Shown here one piece after another: positions 1-8,989 of a stretch of DNA of 52,082 nucleotides (the first letter of the stretch is position 1; the number at the start of each line of letters is the position of its first letter). This DNA comes from Spirogloea muscicola (Eukaryota; Streptophyta; Zygnematophyceae; Spirogloeales; Spirogloeaceae): contig WELB01000006.1 in assembly GCA_009602725.1 (NCBI GenBank), positions 94,341 through 146,422 of the forward strand. Direction: 5' to 3'. The notes beneath the pieces were generated by a model that had not been told where the DNA came from, searched no databases, and worked only from the letters and a program-made list of their open reading frames with translations. A program made the position numbers and the translations under genes.

Positions 1-2891
1 GCGGCCGGCGTCTCCAGGAAGGCCGGGTGTTGGACCAGGGCCGCTGTGCTGGCCAGGATACCTGCATCAAAGGTCGCATAAGCCGCCTGCGCCGCCGGCG
101 AGGGGGGGAGTGCTCGAGCCAGGTACAGGGGACGTTGCGCAATGCTGCGCGTCAGCATGGCGAGCCCGAGCTGCATGTCTTGCAGCTCAGGGAGGCGGGC
201 CGCCGGCTTGAGGTGCTCCTGCAGCTTGCCGCGCAGCTGCTCGTCGACGAAGGCAGGAGAGCCCAAAGGAACCCCAAGGAGTGTGATGCCCCCGTCTGGT
301 GTCAGGCAGCCGATGGGAAGGCGGGGGAGGGCTGGCAATCCTTGGGGTCCTTGGGGGAACCAAGCGCTGCACTTCGATGCGCGGATGTCCAGGCCAATCT
401 CCTTCAGCTGCTCCTCCAAGGTGGCGAAGGCAGCCAAGACCTCGTCTGGTGGTCCGACCAGTGTCGTGTCGTCCGCGTAAGTGGGCAGGAGGACGCCCGG
501 GTGAGCAGCTGCCGTGGCCTTCAGGGCGCAGTCGTGGGCCAGCGCGTAGAAGAACCCCGCCAAGGGGTCCCCCTGCCACGTGCCCGTGGCAGACTGGAGG
601 ACCTCCACCCCCCCGGCTCCATGCCGCCATAGGAGATTGCTGGGCTGGCCGTAGCCCAGCCGGAAGAACGGCAGCAGGGTGGGGAAGGCGTCACGGAGCT
701 CCTCGGCGACAGCTGCGCGGTCGACGCAGTTGAATGCGTTCCGAACATCCACTGCCAACACCACCCACTCCGGGTGCAAGTCGAGGGAAGCCCGCACCCC
801 ATGAACCACTGCTTCGCCGCCGCTCCGCAAGCCTGCGCCGTACTGGTGCGGGGCCAGGTGTGTCTGGGCCGCAGCGGCGTGTTGTTGCCAGAGCGCCCGT
901 CCCACCAGGCGGTATAGGACCTCGCCGATGGCGATGGGGCGGACGCCACCGTTGGCCTTGCTGAGGGCTAGCAGGGAGCTGGCGCAGAGCACACTGCGGA
1001 TGCAGGCAGGGATGTGACCGCGGGCCATGTGTTGGCACACCTGGTGCAGCGCCCGAAAGTCCGCCTCGTCCCCTTCGAGGAAGAGCTTCTTCAAATGCTC
1101 CTTGACCATGCCCGAGGGGCCGCCTGCAGCTGCGCGCCGGCTGCTCTGCAAGGCCTTGCGGAAGGCTGCCGCATCAAGGGCCACCTCCTCCTGCGGGACG
1201 TAGGAAGCCAACCACGGGGGCAGGGGAGAGCGCGCCGGGGGGTGGAGGGACGAGAGGGCTTCCCGCGTGGCCTCAGTTGCCGGCGCCAACACCGAATCAT
1301 CGAGCGCTTGGACGGCTCGCGAGAGCTCCCCGGCATGGCCATACCGGAGAGCGCGGCGGACACTGGCCGCCCTGTCAGGCGAAGGCGCTGCCTGCGAAGT
1401 GCGGCGGCCTGCTGAGGCCGCAGCCACTGCAGCGTCGTGCCGCGCCAGGAGCTCCTCCCATCGCCCGCACTCAAAGAGGTAGATGCGGTCCAGGAGCAGC
1501 TGGCGGACTTGGCCGTGGCCCTGGGGGGGTGCTCGCCCGAGCAGCAGCCTGGGGAAGAGGATGAAGACCTTCCAGGCTGCAGCGTCCCTGTGGTCGACCA
1601 CGATGTGCTGCAGAACAGGGCGGAGGGCGCGGCGCAGGTGTGGGCGCGCCCACCGCGGCGCATGGCGCCGGAGAGGGAGTGCCTCCTGCCGGTGGACCGC
1701 ATCGAGGTCAAGGTCCGCCGCCCATTGCCAGTGGTGGGGACCTGGAGGGGTCGGCCCTGGAGGGACTCGCCGGCCTGGACGGCCACCGCGGCCGCGGCAG
1801 CCCTCAGCGGTCGTGGCCCGCGTCTGCGCCGCTCGATTGGCCTGCAGCTGGCAAGCGTGCTCGTGCAGGGTCCGAGCGCGCTGGGTTGGCCAGGGGCGCT
1901 GACAGTGCCGGCACAGGAGAGGCTCAGACGGAGGAAGCGGCGGTGAGGACGAGGGAGTTGGGGGCGACAACGGTGGCGCTGGCTCGCTCGGCGAGGGTGG
2001 AGGCGGCGGCGACGGGGGCGGCGCCGATGACTGGCTCAACGGTGGTGGGTTCTGGGGTAGCGGAGGCGACGGCGGCGGCGGAGGCGGTGACAGCGGCGCC
2101 GGCGACGGCGGTGGGGACGGCAGCCCTGTTTCCACGAAAGGCACAACACCCGCGGGAAGATGAGGGGCAGCTTCGTGCTCATAAGACGGTGCACCCTGCG
2201 GAGGGATTGGGTTCACCTCAGGGGGCCCATCATTTCTCGTGGGCGGAGTCAATAAAGCGGGTGCCCCACACATCTCTGGGGCTGGAGGCGATATATGCTC
2301 CTCCGAGTGATGCTCCTGCTCCGGAGCGGGAACGGCCTGAACAAGGACGGGGGGGCTGCTAGCCGCGACTGCCGCAGCAGCTGCCGCGGCGGCGATGCCG
2401 GCACGCTTCAAGCAGGAGTGCGCATGGATCGCAAGACCATGTGCATTTTTGCATAATTTGGGACAGCGAGGGCACTGCACGCCCTCTGACGCCGCAGGCG
2501 GTTGTGGCGGCGGCGGTGGTGGGGGGGGGAGCGGTGGCGGCGTTGCGGTGGATGGCGGTGTCGCGTGGAGGGGGAATGGCGGCGGCGGCGGCGGCGGAGC
2601 GGGCCTGCAGATGAAGCGGAGGCAGGCGGCGGCTACCACGGCGGGGAGCAACGCGGGGACATGAAGGTCGGGCGGCGCTGGCGGCGGAGGCGCAGCGCCT
2701 CGCTCCTGCCTGAGTCGGGGGCGAGGCGCCCGGACCGCCTCACACCAATGCTTGGCCTGGAGCGACTCCTGAAGCCACTCCGGACTCGGGCTCCGTCGAC
2801 GGCGCCGGGGGCGCGCGGTTGAGGCGACGGGGAGCGGGGCGGCGGAGGCGAGGGCGGCGGGTGCGAGAGACCGGCGCGCCGCGGACCCCAT
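1..2891 (-). CDS. RLE-type (R2-like) LINE ORF, intact as far as visible, 3' end beyond window
   Basis: Read on the minus strand from ATG 2891, this frame has no stop for 963 codons and leaves the window at base 1; the first in-frame stop upstream is at 3012-3014 and no earlier in-frame ATG exists. Seen: a basic Pro/Arg-rich start; zinc finger 1 at residues 140-160 and zinc finger 2 at 327-347, both C-x2-C-x12-H-x3-C; a basic linker; then a full non-LTR reverse transcriptase from about residue 580, with VRPIAIGEVLYR, motif A AVDVRNAFN (Asp715), QGDPLAG, and YADD at bases 468-479 (Asp807, Asp808), followed by the thumb. Known: R2-clade elements have N-terminal zinc fingers, one RT and a C-terminal RLE nuclease. 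Inference: the RLE lies left of the window, since sibling copies here carry it after the same thumb. All catalytic residues in view are present. It is the best-preserved LINE here and could be active or recently active. Confidence 0.88.
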   Translation of the reverse strand, partial: MGSAARRSLAPAALASAAPLPVASTARPRRRRRSPSPEWLQESLQAKHWCEAVRAPRPRLRQERGAAPPPPAPPDLHVPALLPAVVAAACLRFICRPAPPPPPPPFPLHATPPSTATPPPLPPPPPPPPQPPAASEGVQCPRCPKLCKNAHGLAIHAHSCLKRAGIAAAAAAAAVAASSPPVLVQAVPAPEQEHHSEEHISPPAPEMCGAPALLTPPTRNDGPPEVNPIPPQGAPSYEHEAAPHLPAGVVPFVETGLPSPPPSPAPLSPPPPPPSPPLPQNPPPLSQSSAPPPSPPPPPSPSEPAPPLSPPTPSSSPPLPPSEPLLCRHCQRPWPTQRARTLHEHACQLQANRAAQTRATTAEGCRGRGGRPGRRVPPGPTPPGPHHWQWAADLDLDAVHRQEALPLRRHAPRWARPHLRRALRPVLQHIVVDHRDAAAWKVFILFPRLLLGRAPPQGHGQVRQLLLDRIYLFECGRWEELLARHDAAVAAASAGRRTSQAAPSPDRAASVRRALRYGHAGELSRAVQALDDSVLAPATEATREALSSLHPPARSPLPPWLASYVPQEEVALDAAAFRKALQSSRRAAAGGPSGMVKEHLKKLFLEGDEADFRALHQVCQHMARGHIPACIRSVLCASSLLALSKANGGVRPIAIGEVLYRLVGRALWQQHAAAAQTHLAPHQYGAGLRSGGEAVVHGVRASLDLHPEWVVLAVDVRNAFNCVDRAAVAEELRDAFPTLLPFFRLGYGQPSNLLWRHGAGGVEVLQSATGTWQGDPLAGFFYALAHDCALKATAAAHPGVLLPTYADDTTLVGPPDEVLAAFATLEEQLKEIGLDIRASKCSAWFPQGPQGLPALPRLPIGCLTPDGGITLLGVPLGSPAFVDEQLRGKLQEHLKPAARLPELQDMQLGLAMLTRSIAQRPLYLARALPPSPAAQAAYATFDAGILASTAALVQHPAFLETPA

Positions 2892-2979
2892 GGCGGGCGC
2901 CGCCGGCAGCGACGCCGGCGACGGCCCGGGGTTTAGGAGGGGCGGCGGCGGCGGCGGCGCCCTCGGCCTAGCGCGTCGC

Positions 2980-3199
2980 GAACAATGTATTGGCTTGAAT
3001 TGGCCTCCCTTTCAATTCACGCGCCCCGCGCGCCTTCTCTCTTCTGAACTTTTGTGAATTCTTTTTGGGCTGGCTTTTCGCAGCCCTTGCCCCCCCCATT
3101 GGGAGTGCCACTTCTTCTCTCCTGACTCGACTCTGCCTGAACAATGTATTGGCTTGAATTGGCCTCCCTTTCAATTCATGCGCCCCGCGCGCCTTCTCT
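2980..3199 (+). repeat. 61-bp direct repeat (2980-3040 and 3139-3199) in the LINE 5' flank
   Basis: Two near-identical 61-bp blocks starting GAACAATGTATTGGCTTG and ending in GCGCGCCTTCTCT lie 159 bp apart. They sit just upstream, on the minus strand, of the long LINE ORF. The 3' part of the block also ends the interspersed repeat at 4476-4687 and 7761-7951. Between the copies is a LINE 3' tail in plus orientation (about 3057-3115). The duplication may flank that tail insertion or may be a tandem 5'-UTR unit. Confidence 0.75.
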
Positions 3200-3284
3200 C
3201 CTGACGAGAGAGATCGACGCGCGCTCGCTCCAGCTTCCGTGGCACTGCTCCGACGTCCTTCGCTCCTTGCGACGACATTATAAG

Positions 3285-3469
3285 GAGTGGCACTCCCAAT
3301 GGGGGCAAGGCACATCATAAGTAAGGGCTCGCCCATTGAGGATATGGGCTGGAACAGCCAGCCCAAGAAAAAGAATGAACACAGTTCAAGAATGGGGCTA
3401 AGCGAAGCACTTAGGTGAAGCACTAAGAAAGACAAGCACACAAGAAGATACAAAGCAGCTACTAATCAC
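3285..3469 (-). other. LINE 3' UTR with tail hairpin
   Basis: This stretch follows the stop of the adjacent minus-strand LINE fragment. It contains the tail signature shared by most LINE ends here: a run of T, then the hairpin GGGCTGG-(5 nt)-CCAGCCC near 3345-3365, then the ATGGGCGAGC block. No coding potential of its own. Confidence 0.7.
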
Positions 3470-4472
3470 TCAGTAACCCCTGCTAAGCAGTCGCAGGTCA
3501 GAGAGACTATGCTCCTGGAAGTATGTCCCCTGGCCAGAGCCAGAGGCAGCAGCGAGGGCTCGGCCGGCACGCAGGTGCAGCGCACGGGCCATTGACCTCT
3601 GCAGCGAGATGGCCAGGCGCATGCGGTACACCTGGGCGAGCGACCCAGCTGCAGGGAAGTCCACCGGCTCCCCATGGAAGCGGCGGGCGACGGCGTGACG
3701 GGCAAGCTGGTGGAGCAGTTCGAGCCACCGAGCACCCAACGCCCCGTGTGTGTCGATGGCCAGCGGGAAGAACTCGTCAGCTGGCGGATGGTCTGCGTAC
3801 TTGAGTTCTTTGGCACGAGCGGCGCAGGCGACCGCATACCCAGGCTTGGTTGCACACTGGGCTGGGTGGGATCGTTCGAATGCGTCGGTAGTCACCACGT
3901 CCAGGAGGAGACGTGGCCTGCCGACCTGTGGGGTGGCCACCAGGTCCACACGACGGGCGTGGAGACCGTCGGCCCTGTCCTGGATCGGCATGATCCCAGA
4001 GTGCTCCGCTGCCACAGAGAAGCCAGCCTCCACCAGGATGCCGTGCATTGCGTCCCGGAGGCGGTCATGGGCCGCTGTCCGCTCTCCGCTGTGCGAGCAG
4101 CGCAGAACGTGAGCGGCCAGCTCCCCCTGCTCGGCCCCGCGCTCACCACACTCACATTGACGCACGCCCTGGAGGCATGGCGGCGGCAGGCCGAGGAGCC
4201 TGTGGACGGCACTCCGGAATACCTCGTCCGGGAGGGCGAGGGCGTCATTTAGTGGGAGGGCCTGGAGCCACGCCGCTGCCCCCGGGGAAGCGGCCGACTG
4301 GAGTTTCGCGCGCCCGCGCCGGTCGGCCTCGGGGAGCTGCAGCACGGCGGTGGTATAGGCGGCCTTGTCGACGACGGCCGCGAAGCGCGCTTGGACCCGC
4401 AGGTCAGCGGTGTGCGCGAGGTGCGCAATCATAAGGACCACCCCAGGGGCGACCACCTCTACCCATGCGCCA
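3470..4472 (-). pseudogene. 5'-truncated LINE: C-x-C..H..C motif plus RLE endonuclease, intact C terminus
   Basis: An uninterrupted minus-strand frame (ATG 4456, stop 3470; 328 residues) covers only the 3' end of the LINE polyprotein. In order: the conserved stretch ending AAWLQALPLNDAL, the C-E-C-G...H...C knuckle, the RLE core with VDLVA and LLLDVVTTD (the two acidic positions of a PD-(D/E)xK fold), the following KELKYADHP block, and the family C terminus SDLRLLSRGY. RT and zinc fingers are absent, so this is a 5'-truncated insertion rather than a gene. Its 5' break abuts the unclassified repeat at 4476. Reading-frame integrity suggests it is young. Confidence 0.82.
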
Positions 4473-4475
4473 TTC

Positions 4476-4687
4476 GCGATACACCAACGTGCTGGGCGTC
4501 CCTTGGCCCAGGCTTAGTGGCTTCCGTGGTGGTGGTCTGGCTTCGCAGCTTAGCTTGTCAGATATGCATGTGCTCACTCGAGGATATTAGTGCCCCCCTT
4601 AGCCAACTCATCATCCCGTTACCCGGACATTTGTAAGCCTAGAACTAGCCTCTCTTTCAATTTCATGCGCACCGCGCGCCTTCTCTC
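4476..4687 (+). repeat. Unclassified ~200-bp interspersed repeat R1, copy a
   Basis: Matches 7761-7951 over its whole length, including CGATACACCA at the start, TGGTGGTGGTCTGGCT, CAGCTTAGCTTGTCA, GTGCTCACTCGAGGAT, CCCGTTAC and CCGCGCGCCTTCTCT at the end. It has no open frame and no recognised LTR or LINE motif. The last ~45 bp recur alone at 2980 and 3139. It might be a SINE or an end fragment of an unseen element; I could not find convincing Pol III boxes. Confidence 0.7.
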
Positions 4688-4699
4688 ATGCGCCATGGA

Positions 4700-7167
4700 C
4701 ATATACGGCGGCTACAGAACGAAGTGGTCCTCCCTCCTCCATCGCCTGGCACACCATGTCGATGCCCGCCGACGTAGTCGAGCGGGTAGCTTAGGTTGCG
4801 GCCCCTCGCGCATGGTTACGGAGCATTCGAGGGAGCTCTTCCTCAAGGGGACGAGGCGGACTTCTGGGCGCTGCACCAGGTGTGTCAACAAATGGCCCGG
4901 GGTCACGTCCCTGCCAGCATCAGCGGCGTGCTCTGTGCCAGCACCCTACTGGCCCTCAGCAAGGCCAACGGAGGCGTCCGCCCCATTGCCATCGGCGAGG
5001 TCCTGTACCGCCAGGTGGGCCGGGCACTTTGGCAACAGCCCGCAGGTGTGGTCCAGACACACCTGGCGCCGCATCAGTATGGCCCGGGCCTGCGGAGCGA
5101 AGGCGAAACAGTGGTACATGGGCTGCGGGCTTCCCTTGACTTGCACCCCAAGTGGGTGGTGCTGGCGGTGGACGTCCGAAATGCTTTTAACTGCGTCGAC
5201 CGCGCCGCTGACGCCAAGGAGCTCCGTGAGGCCTTCCCGGCCCTGCTGCCGTTCTACCGGCTGGGCTACGGCCAGCCCAGTGATCTCCTATGGCGGCATG
5301 GAACCAGAGGGGTGGAGGTCCTCCGGTCGTCCACGGGCACCCGTCAGGAGGACCCGCTCGCGGGGTTCTACTATGCGCTGGCTCACGACCGCGCCCTGAA
5401 GGCCACGGCAGGTGCTCACCCGGGCGAACTCATGCCTACGTATGCGGACGACACCACCCTGGTCGGGCAACCAGACGAGGTCCTGGCTGCCTTCGCCACC
5501 CTCGAGGAGCAGCTGCAGGAGATCGGCCTGGACATCCGAGCGTCGAAGTGTAGTGCTTGGTCCCACAGGACTTGCCAGCCCTCCTCCGTCTGCCCTCCGG
5601 CTGTCAGACACCAGCCGGGGGCCTCACACTCCTCTGGGTTCCATTGGGCTCACCTGCCTTCGTGGACGAGCAGCTGCGCGGCAAGCTGCTGGAGCACCTC
5701 AAGCCGGCGGCCCGCCTCCCTGAGCTGCACGATATGCAGCTGGCGCTCGCCATGCTGACGCGCAGCATTGCCCAACGTCCCCTGTACCTGGCTCGAGCCC
5801 TCCCCCCCTCCCCGGCAGCGCAAAAAGAGAAAGGGCTCGCCCATAGAGAGGCGCAGGCCGCCTATGCAACCTTCTTCTACCTTTGATGCAGGTATCCTGG
5901 CCAGCACAGCGGCCCTGGTCCGACACCCGGCCTTCCTGGAGACGCCGGCTGCAGTTCCAGACCTCCCTGCCTGTGAGCTGCGGGGGTCTGGGCTGCCGTC
6001 CGCTGGCCGTGCCTGCCGGGCAGCACACCTGGGGAGTGGGGCGCAGGTTGCGGCTTCGGTGGCCCAGCGTTTCATTCGGCATGGTGGGGAGCAGGCGGCA
6101 GCGGACGTGGAGACCGGCACGTTGCCATCCCAGGCGGCTCTCCGCTCCGCCCGGGATGCGCTGCTTGCGGATCACCCCGCCCTGGTGCCACGGGCCGTCC
6201 CGTTTGCGCACCTCGCGCGCACGGCCGACCTCCGGGCCCAAGCTCGCTTCATGGCGGAGGTAGATGCGGCCTCCTTCACCACGGCGGTGGGGCTTTTGCC
6301 TCCGGACGACCTCCGCGGGTGCTCGCGGCTGCTCTCGGCATCCTCACAGGGGCGGCAGCTTGGTTGTCTGCCCTGCCGATCCACGACGCGCTCCGGATGC
6401 CGGACGACGCATTCTGCACGGCTGTGCACCGCCTACTCGGCCTCCACCCACCCTGCCTAAGTGGAAAACAGCAGTGCGAGTGCGGCGAGCGCAGCCCAGA
6501 CGCGGCATCGTTGGCAGCTCATTCGCTCAGGTGCGCACAGGGCAGAGAGCGGACCGGCACACACGACCTGATCCAGAACGCCATGTTCGGCGTTTTTGTT
6601 GAGGCCGGTTACATGGTGAATCGAGAATTCCAGCATCATGCCTCTGACCGCTGGGGCGGATGGCCGCCTCCACACCCGGCGCGCCGATCTCGTCGCCAGT
6701 GCGCTCGGTGGGGGGCCTCGGCTCATTGCCGACATTGTCACGACTGACTGCTTTGATTCCAGGAATCAAAGGTTGCGTTGTCTCCGGCAGCGCCAAAGGC
6801 TCGTCGGAGGAGGCGGGCTGCGCAGTCCGCCAAGGGCGCAAAGGAACGGAAATACTCGGATCACCCAGTTGGCGACGAGTTTGTCCCACTCGCCATCGAC
6901 GTTCCCGGAGCCTTTGGCACAAATTGGCTTGACCTACTTCACCGCCTTGCGTGGCGAGCAGTGGGACGCCGCCACGGGCAGCAGGGCGAGCAGCCTGGCT
7001 TCAATGTCGCCGGGTCCCTCTCTCAAGGATGCGCTTGGCCATCTCTTTGCAGCGGTCCCTTGCCTTCGCTGTTCACTAGCGTGCAGGCCACGCTTTGGCA
7101 GCGGCCTTCGGCTTCCGTCAGGGCGACGTCTATCCGCCTGCTAGCTATTCCGAATTGCATCTACTGA
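4700..7167 (+). pseudogene. Degenerate LINE copy 2 (RT, thumb, C-x-C..H..C, RLE), frameshifted
   Basis: Starts with a stray RLE C-terminal scrap (4700-4780, RTKWSSLLHRLAHH) joined to RT sequence at about 4790. RT frame 4796-5570 keeps VRPIAIGEVLYR, AVDVRNAFN and YADD (5441-5452), but has QEDPLAG where siblings have QGDPLAG. The thumb continues in another frame from 5557. A ~28-bp LINE tail is inserted near 5831-5858. The frame shifts again near 6320 (ASSL...AWLSALP, knuckle CECG 6477-6488) and several times through the RLE (RRADLVA, ADIVTTD, ERKYSDHP), ending about 7167. With at least five frame breaks it cannot encode a full protein. It shares the LLTRGH-type terminus with the 42395-44470 copy, so the two form a subfamily. 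Confidence 0.82.
5831..5858 (-). mobile_element. ~28-bp LINE-tail micro-insertion inside LINE copy 2
   Basis: Between the conserved thumb codons for P-A-A-Q and A-A-Y, copy 2 has an extra segment that reads, on the minus strand, as the very end of the LINE tail (CTATGGGCGAGCCC then CTTTCTCTTTT). GCGCA flanks both sides, compatible with a 5-bp target duplication. The uninterrupted sequence in sibling copies defines the empty site. Confidence 0.6.
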
Positions 7168-7289
7168 CTAGAGGTCACTGAGAGTCCCCTTTGCTGTTGT
7201 CTTAGTACTTAGCACTCCGGCTCCTTCAGACCTTGTCCATCCCTTTGGGCTGGCCTCTCCCAGCCAATAGTCAATCTGGCCGCGCTTTC
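7168..7289 (+). other. 3' UTR and tail of LINE copy 2
   Basis: Follows the degenerate C terminus. Contains GGTCACTGAGAG (also after the copy ending at 44470), CCTTGTCCATC and the tail hairpin GGGCTGG-(6 nt)-CCAGCC near 7248-7265. The following AGTCAATCTGGCCGCGCTT recurs at 7651, after the next tail. Confidence 0.6.
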
Positions 7290-7622
7290 CAATTACCTGC
7301 GTCGACCGCGCGCTCTCGCCGAGGAGCTCCGAGAGGCCTTCCCCACCCTGCTGCCGTTCTTCCAGCTGGGCTACGGCCAGCCCAGTGATCTCCTATGGCG
7401 GCATGGCAGCAGCGGAGTGGAAGAAAGGCCGCGCCCATCGAGGTTAGGGGCTGGAACACCCAGCCCAATAAAGTATCAACAAAGGACGAGAAGGGGGCCA
7501 GGGGAGTGGAGGCCTCCGGTCGTCCACGGGCACCTGTCAGGGGGACCCGCTCGCGGGTTTCTACTATGGCCCACGGCCGCGCCCTGAAGGCCACGCCAGG
7601 TGCTCACCCGGGCGTCCTCATG
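7290..7622 (+). pseudogene. LINE RT fragment interrupted by a nested LINE tail
   Basis: Covers only the part of RT between motif A (VDRA) and the YADD region: the GYGQPSDLLWRHG block at 7371-7405, then, after the nested insertion 7422-7502, the region equivalent to TGT-QGDPLAGFYYA and DRALKATPGAHPGVLM. Frames are broken on both sides of the insertion. It is both 5' and 3' truncated relative to full copies. Confidence 0.72.
7422..7502 (-). mobile_element. 81-bp LINE 3'-tail insertion with 8-bp target duplication
   Basis: The RT fragment is interrupted by exactly 81 bp, flanked by GGAGTGGA at 7414-7421 and 7503-7510. On the minus strand the insert is the 3' end of the LINE tail: CCTTTGTTGATAC, hairpin GGGCTGG-(5 nt)-CCAGCCC (one position altered), then CGATGGGCGCGGCC and a T-rich end. 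This is what target-primed reverse transcription gives after extreme 5' truncation, and it marks the true 3' end of the family. Confidence 0.8.
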
Positions 7623-7623
7623 C

Positions 7624-7760
7624 GGCCCTTTGGGCTGGCCTCTCACAGCCACCAGTCAATCTGGCCGCGCTTGCTTCTTAGGGCATTCTAGCGTCCCGCA
7701 AGCCATCGTTGCCTGCTATTGAATGCGGCTATCATTGAGTCTACAGCGCTTCCAGGCACT
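7624..7760 (+). repeat. LINE tail remnant plus short unassigned spacer
   Basis: Begins with the tail hairpin GGGCTGGCCTCTCACAGCC and repeats AGTCAATCTGGCCGCGCTT from 7267. The rest, up to the R1 repeat, shows no open frame or motif I recognise. Confidence 0.5.
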
Positions 7761-7951
7761 CGCAATACACCAGCGTGCATTAGGCCAGGGAAATGGCTTT
7801 CGTGGTGGTGGTCTGGCTCCTCAGCTTAGCTTGTCAAATATGTACGTGCTCACTCGAGGATGTTAGTGCCATCTCAGTACCCCGTTACCTGGACATTGAA
7901 AGGTAGAATTGGCCTCCCTTCCAATTTCATGAGCACCGCGCGCCTTCTCTC
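7761..7951 (+). repeat. Unclassified ~200-bp interspersed repeat R1, copy b
   Basis: Second copy of the 4476-4687 repeat, same orientation, with scattered substitutions and small indels. Followed by ~150 bp (7952-8110) of purine-rich sequence including a LINE-tail-like GGTAGGGGCTGG block. Confidence 0.7.
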
Positions 7952-8121
7952 CGTTCATTCCTTTCGGCTCTCGCTTACTTTGCAGCGCTCCCAAGAAAGT
8001 GGAGAAAGAAAGCAAAGAAGAAAGTGCTCGCTCAGATAAGGTAGGGGCTGGTAAATAAGTGTGCTCTCCGATTTGCCTCCAAGGCTGGGAGAAAGACCGG
8101 GCATGCTCCAAGGCTGGGCGT

Positions 8122-8654
8122 GCGGTGGCCTGCGCTGCCAGGGCCAAGGGGTTGAAGTACGCGGATCACCCCCGGGAGGGAAAGTGGCTCTCCCATAGAA
8201 GGTAAGGGGCTGGGAAAGGCCAGAAGATTGGACTTGGTCCAAAGAGCCGGACGGCGCCTAAAACCACACAGCTAGACACGAGACTACCGCAGATAGAAGC
8301 TCGGTATACACGAGTTAGCAGCAGCAAGTCGGAATCGGCAGGAGGACGAGTTCTTCCAGCTCGCCATCGACACCCACGATGGGTTGGGTGCTCGGTGGCT
8401 CGAGCTGCTCCACCAGCTTTCGCGTCACGCTCTCTCCCGCCGGTACCATGGGAAGCCGAGTCCTTGACCTGAGTCCTTGCAGCAGGCTCGCTCGCGCAGG
8501 TGTATCGCATGCGCCTGTCCGTCTCACTGCAGAGGTTCATGGCTCGCGCGCGGCATCTGCGCGCCGGTCATGCCTTAGCTGCAGCCTCTGGCCCTGGCCG
8601 GGGGACCCGCTACCAGAATACCAGTTTCTCCGACATGCGTCTGCTAAGCAGTGA
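8122..8654 (+). pseudogene. LINE RLE C-terminal fragment split by a nested LINE end
   Basis: Left part 8122-8170 encodes ACAARAKGLKYADHP, the Lys/Tyr block of the RLE. The next block DEFFQLAIDTHDGLGARW resumes at about 8345, followed by WLELLHQLSRHAL, a stop and frameshift near 8465, and the out-of-frame C terminus ending near 8654. The intervening 8172-8338 is a reverse-oriented LINE end. Only the last quarter of the LINE protein is represented. Confidence 0.72.
8172..8338 (-). mobile_element. 5'-truncated LINE 3' end nested in an RLE fragment
   Basis: On the minus strand it begins with the last codons of the LINE (TGCTGCTAACTCGTGTATAC, equivalent to LLLTRGY), then a short 3' UTR, the CCAGCCC hairpin half and ATGGGAGAGCC. 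It interrupts the RLE between YADHP and DEFF, which are adjacent in complete copies. GGAGG occurs at both borders but I cannot fix the target duplication exactly. Confidence 0.62.
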
Positions 8655-8729
8655 TTACTAAATCTTTCATACCTACTTGATTCTCTGTGTGATTTAGCGC
8701 TATCCCTGGCCCCTTCGAAGTTTGTTATT

Positions 8730-8854
8730 TGGGCTGGCCTCTCCCAGCCACCGCCCTCTCCTGGAAGCGTCTTTCTTCTCCCAATGGGGGCAAGGGCTGT
8801 GAAAATAAGAAATTAGTTTCCAGGAGAGGGCGGTGGCTGGGAGAGGCCAGCCCA
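8730..8854. repeat. 37-bp perfect inverted repeat formed by two opposed LINE tails
   Basis: 8730-8766 and 8818-8854 are exact reverse complements (37 bp each, 51-bp loop). Each arm is the tail of a LINE end: the plus-strand fragment ending near 8725 and the minus-strand fragment at 8990-9400. The loop (8767-8817) carries another tail scrap, CCCAATGGGGGCAAGGGCTG. Confidence 0.85.
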
Positions 8855-8989
8855 GACGAGAAGATTGATAGAAGGTCGAAGGGCGCAGGGAATGCGCTAC
8901 ATCACACAGGGGATCATGTAGAATCAAAGACCGAAAAAATGACAAGGTTTAAAGGGGCCAAAAGCGCTCTCAAAATTGGGTAGGATGCA

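Noticed and set aside
27-733. Plus-strand open frames opposite the long LINE ORF
   Set aside because: They are antisense to the RT codons, an effect of GC-rich codon use; no conserved motif is encoded on that strand.
1640-2362. 240-codon plus-strand frame rich in Ala and Thr
   Set aside because: Opposite strand of the zinc-finger region of the LINE ORF; codon pattern explained by the minus frame.
2395-2822. Gly-rich and Arg-rich plus-strand frames
   Set aside because: They arise from GGC/CGG runs opposite the Pro/Ala-rich linker of the LINE protein.
4510-4620. Pol III A/B boxes in repeat R1
   Set aside because: GGCTTAGTGG resembles an A box, but no B box matching GTTCRANNC at a suitable distance was found in both copies.
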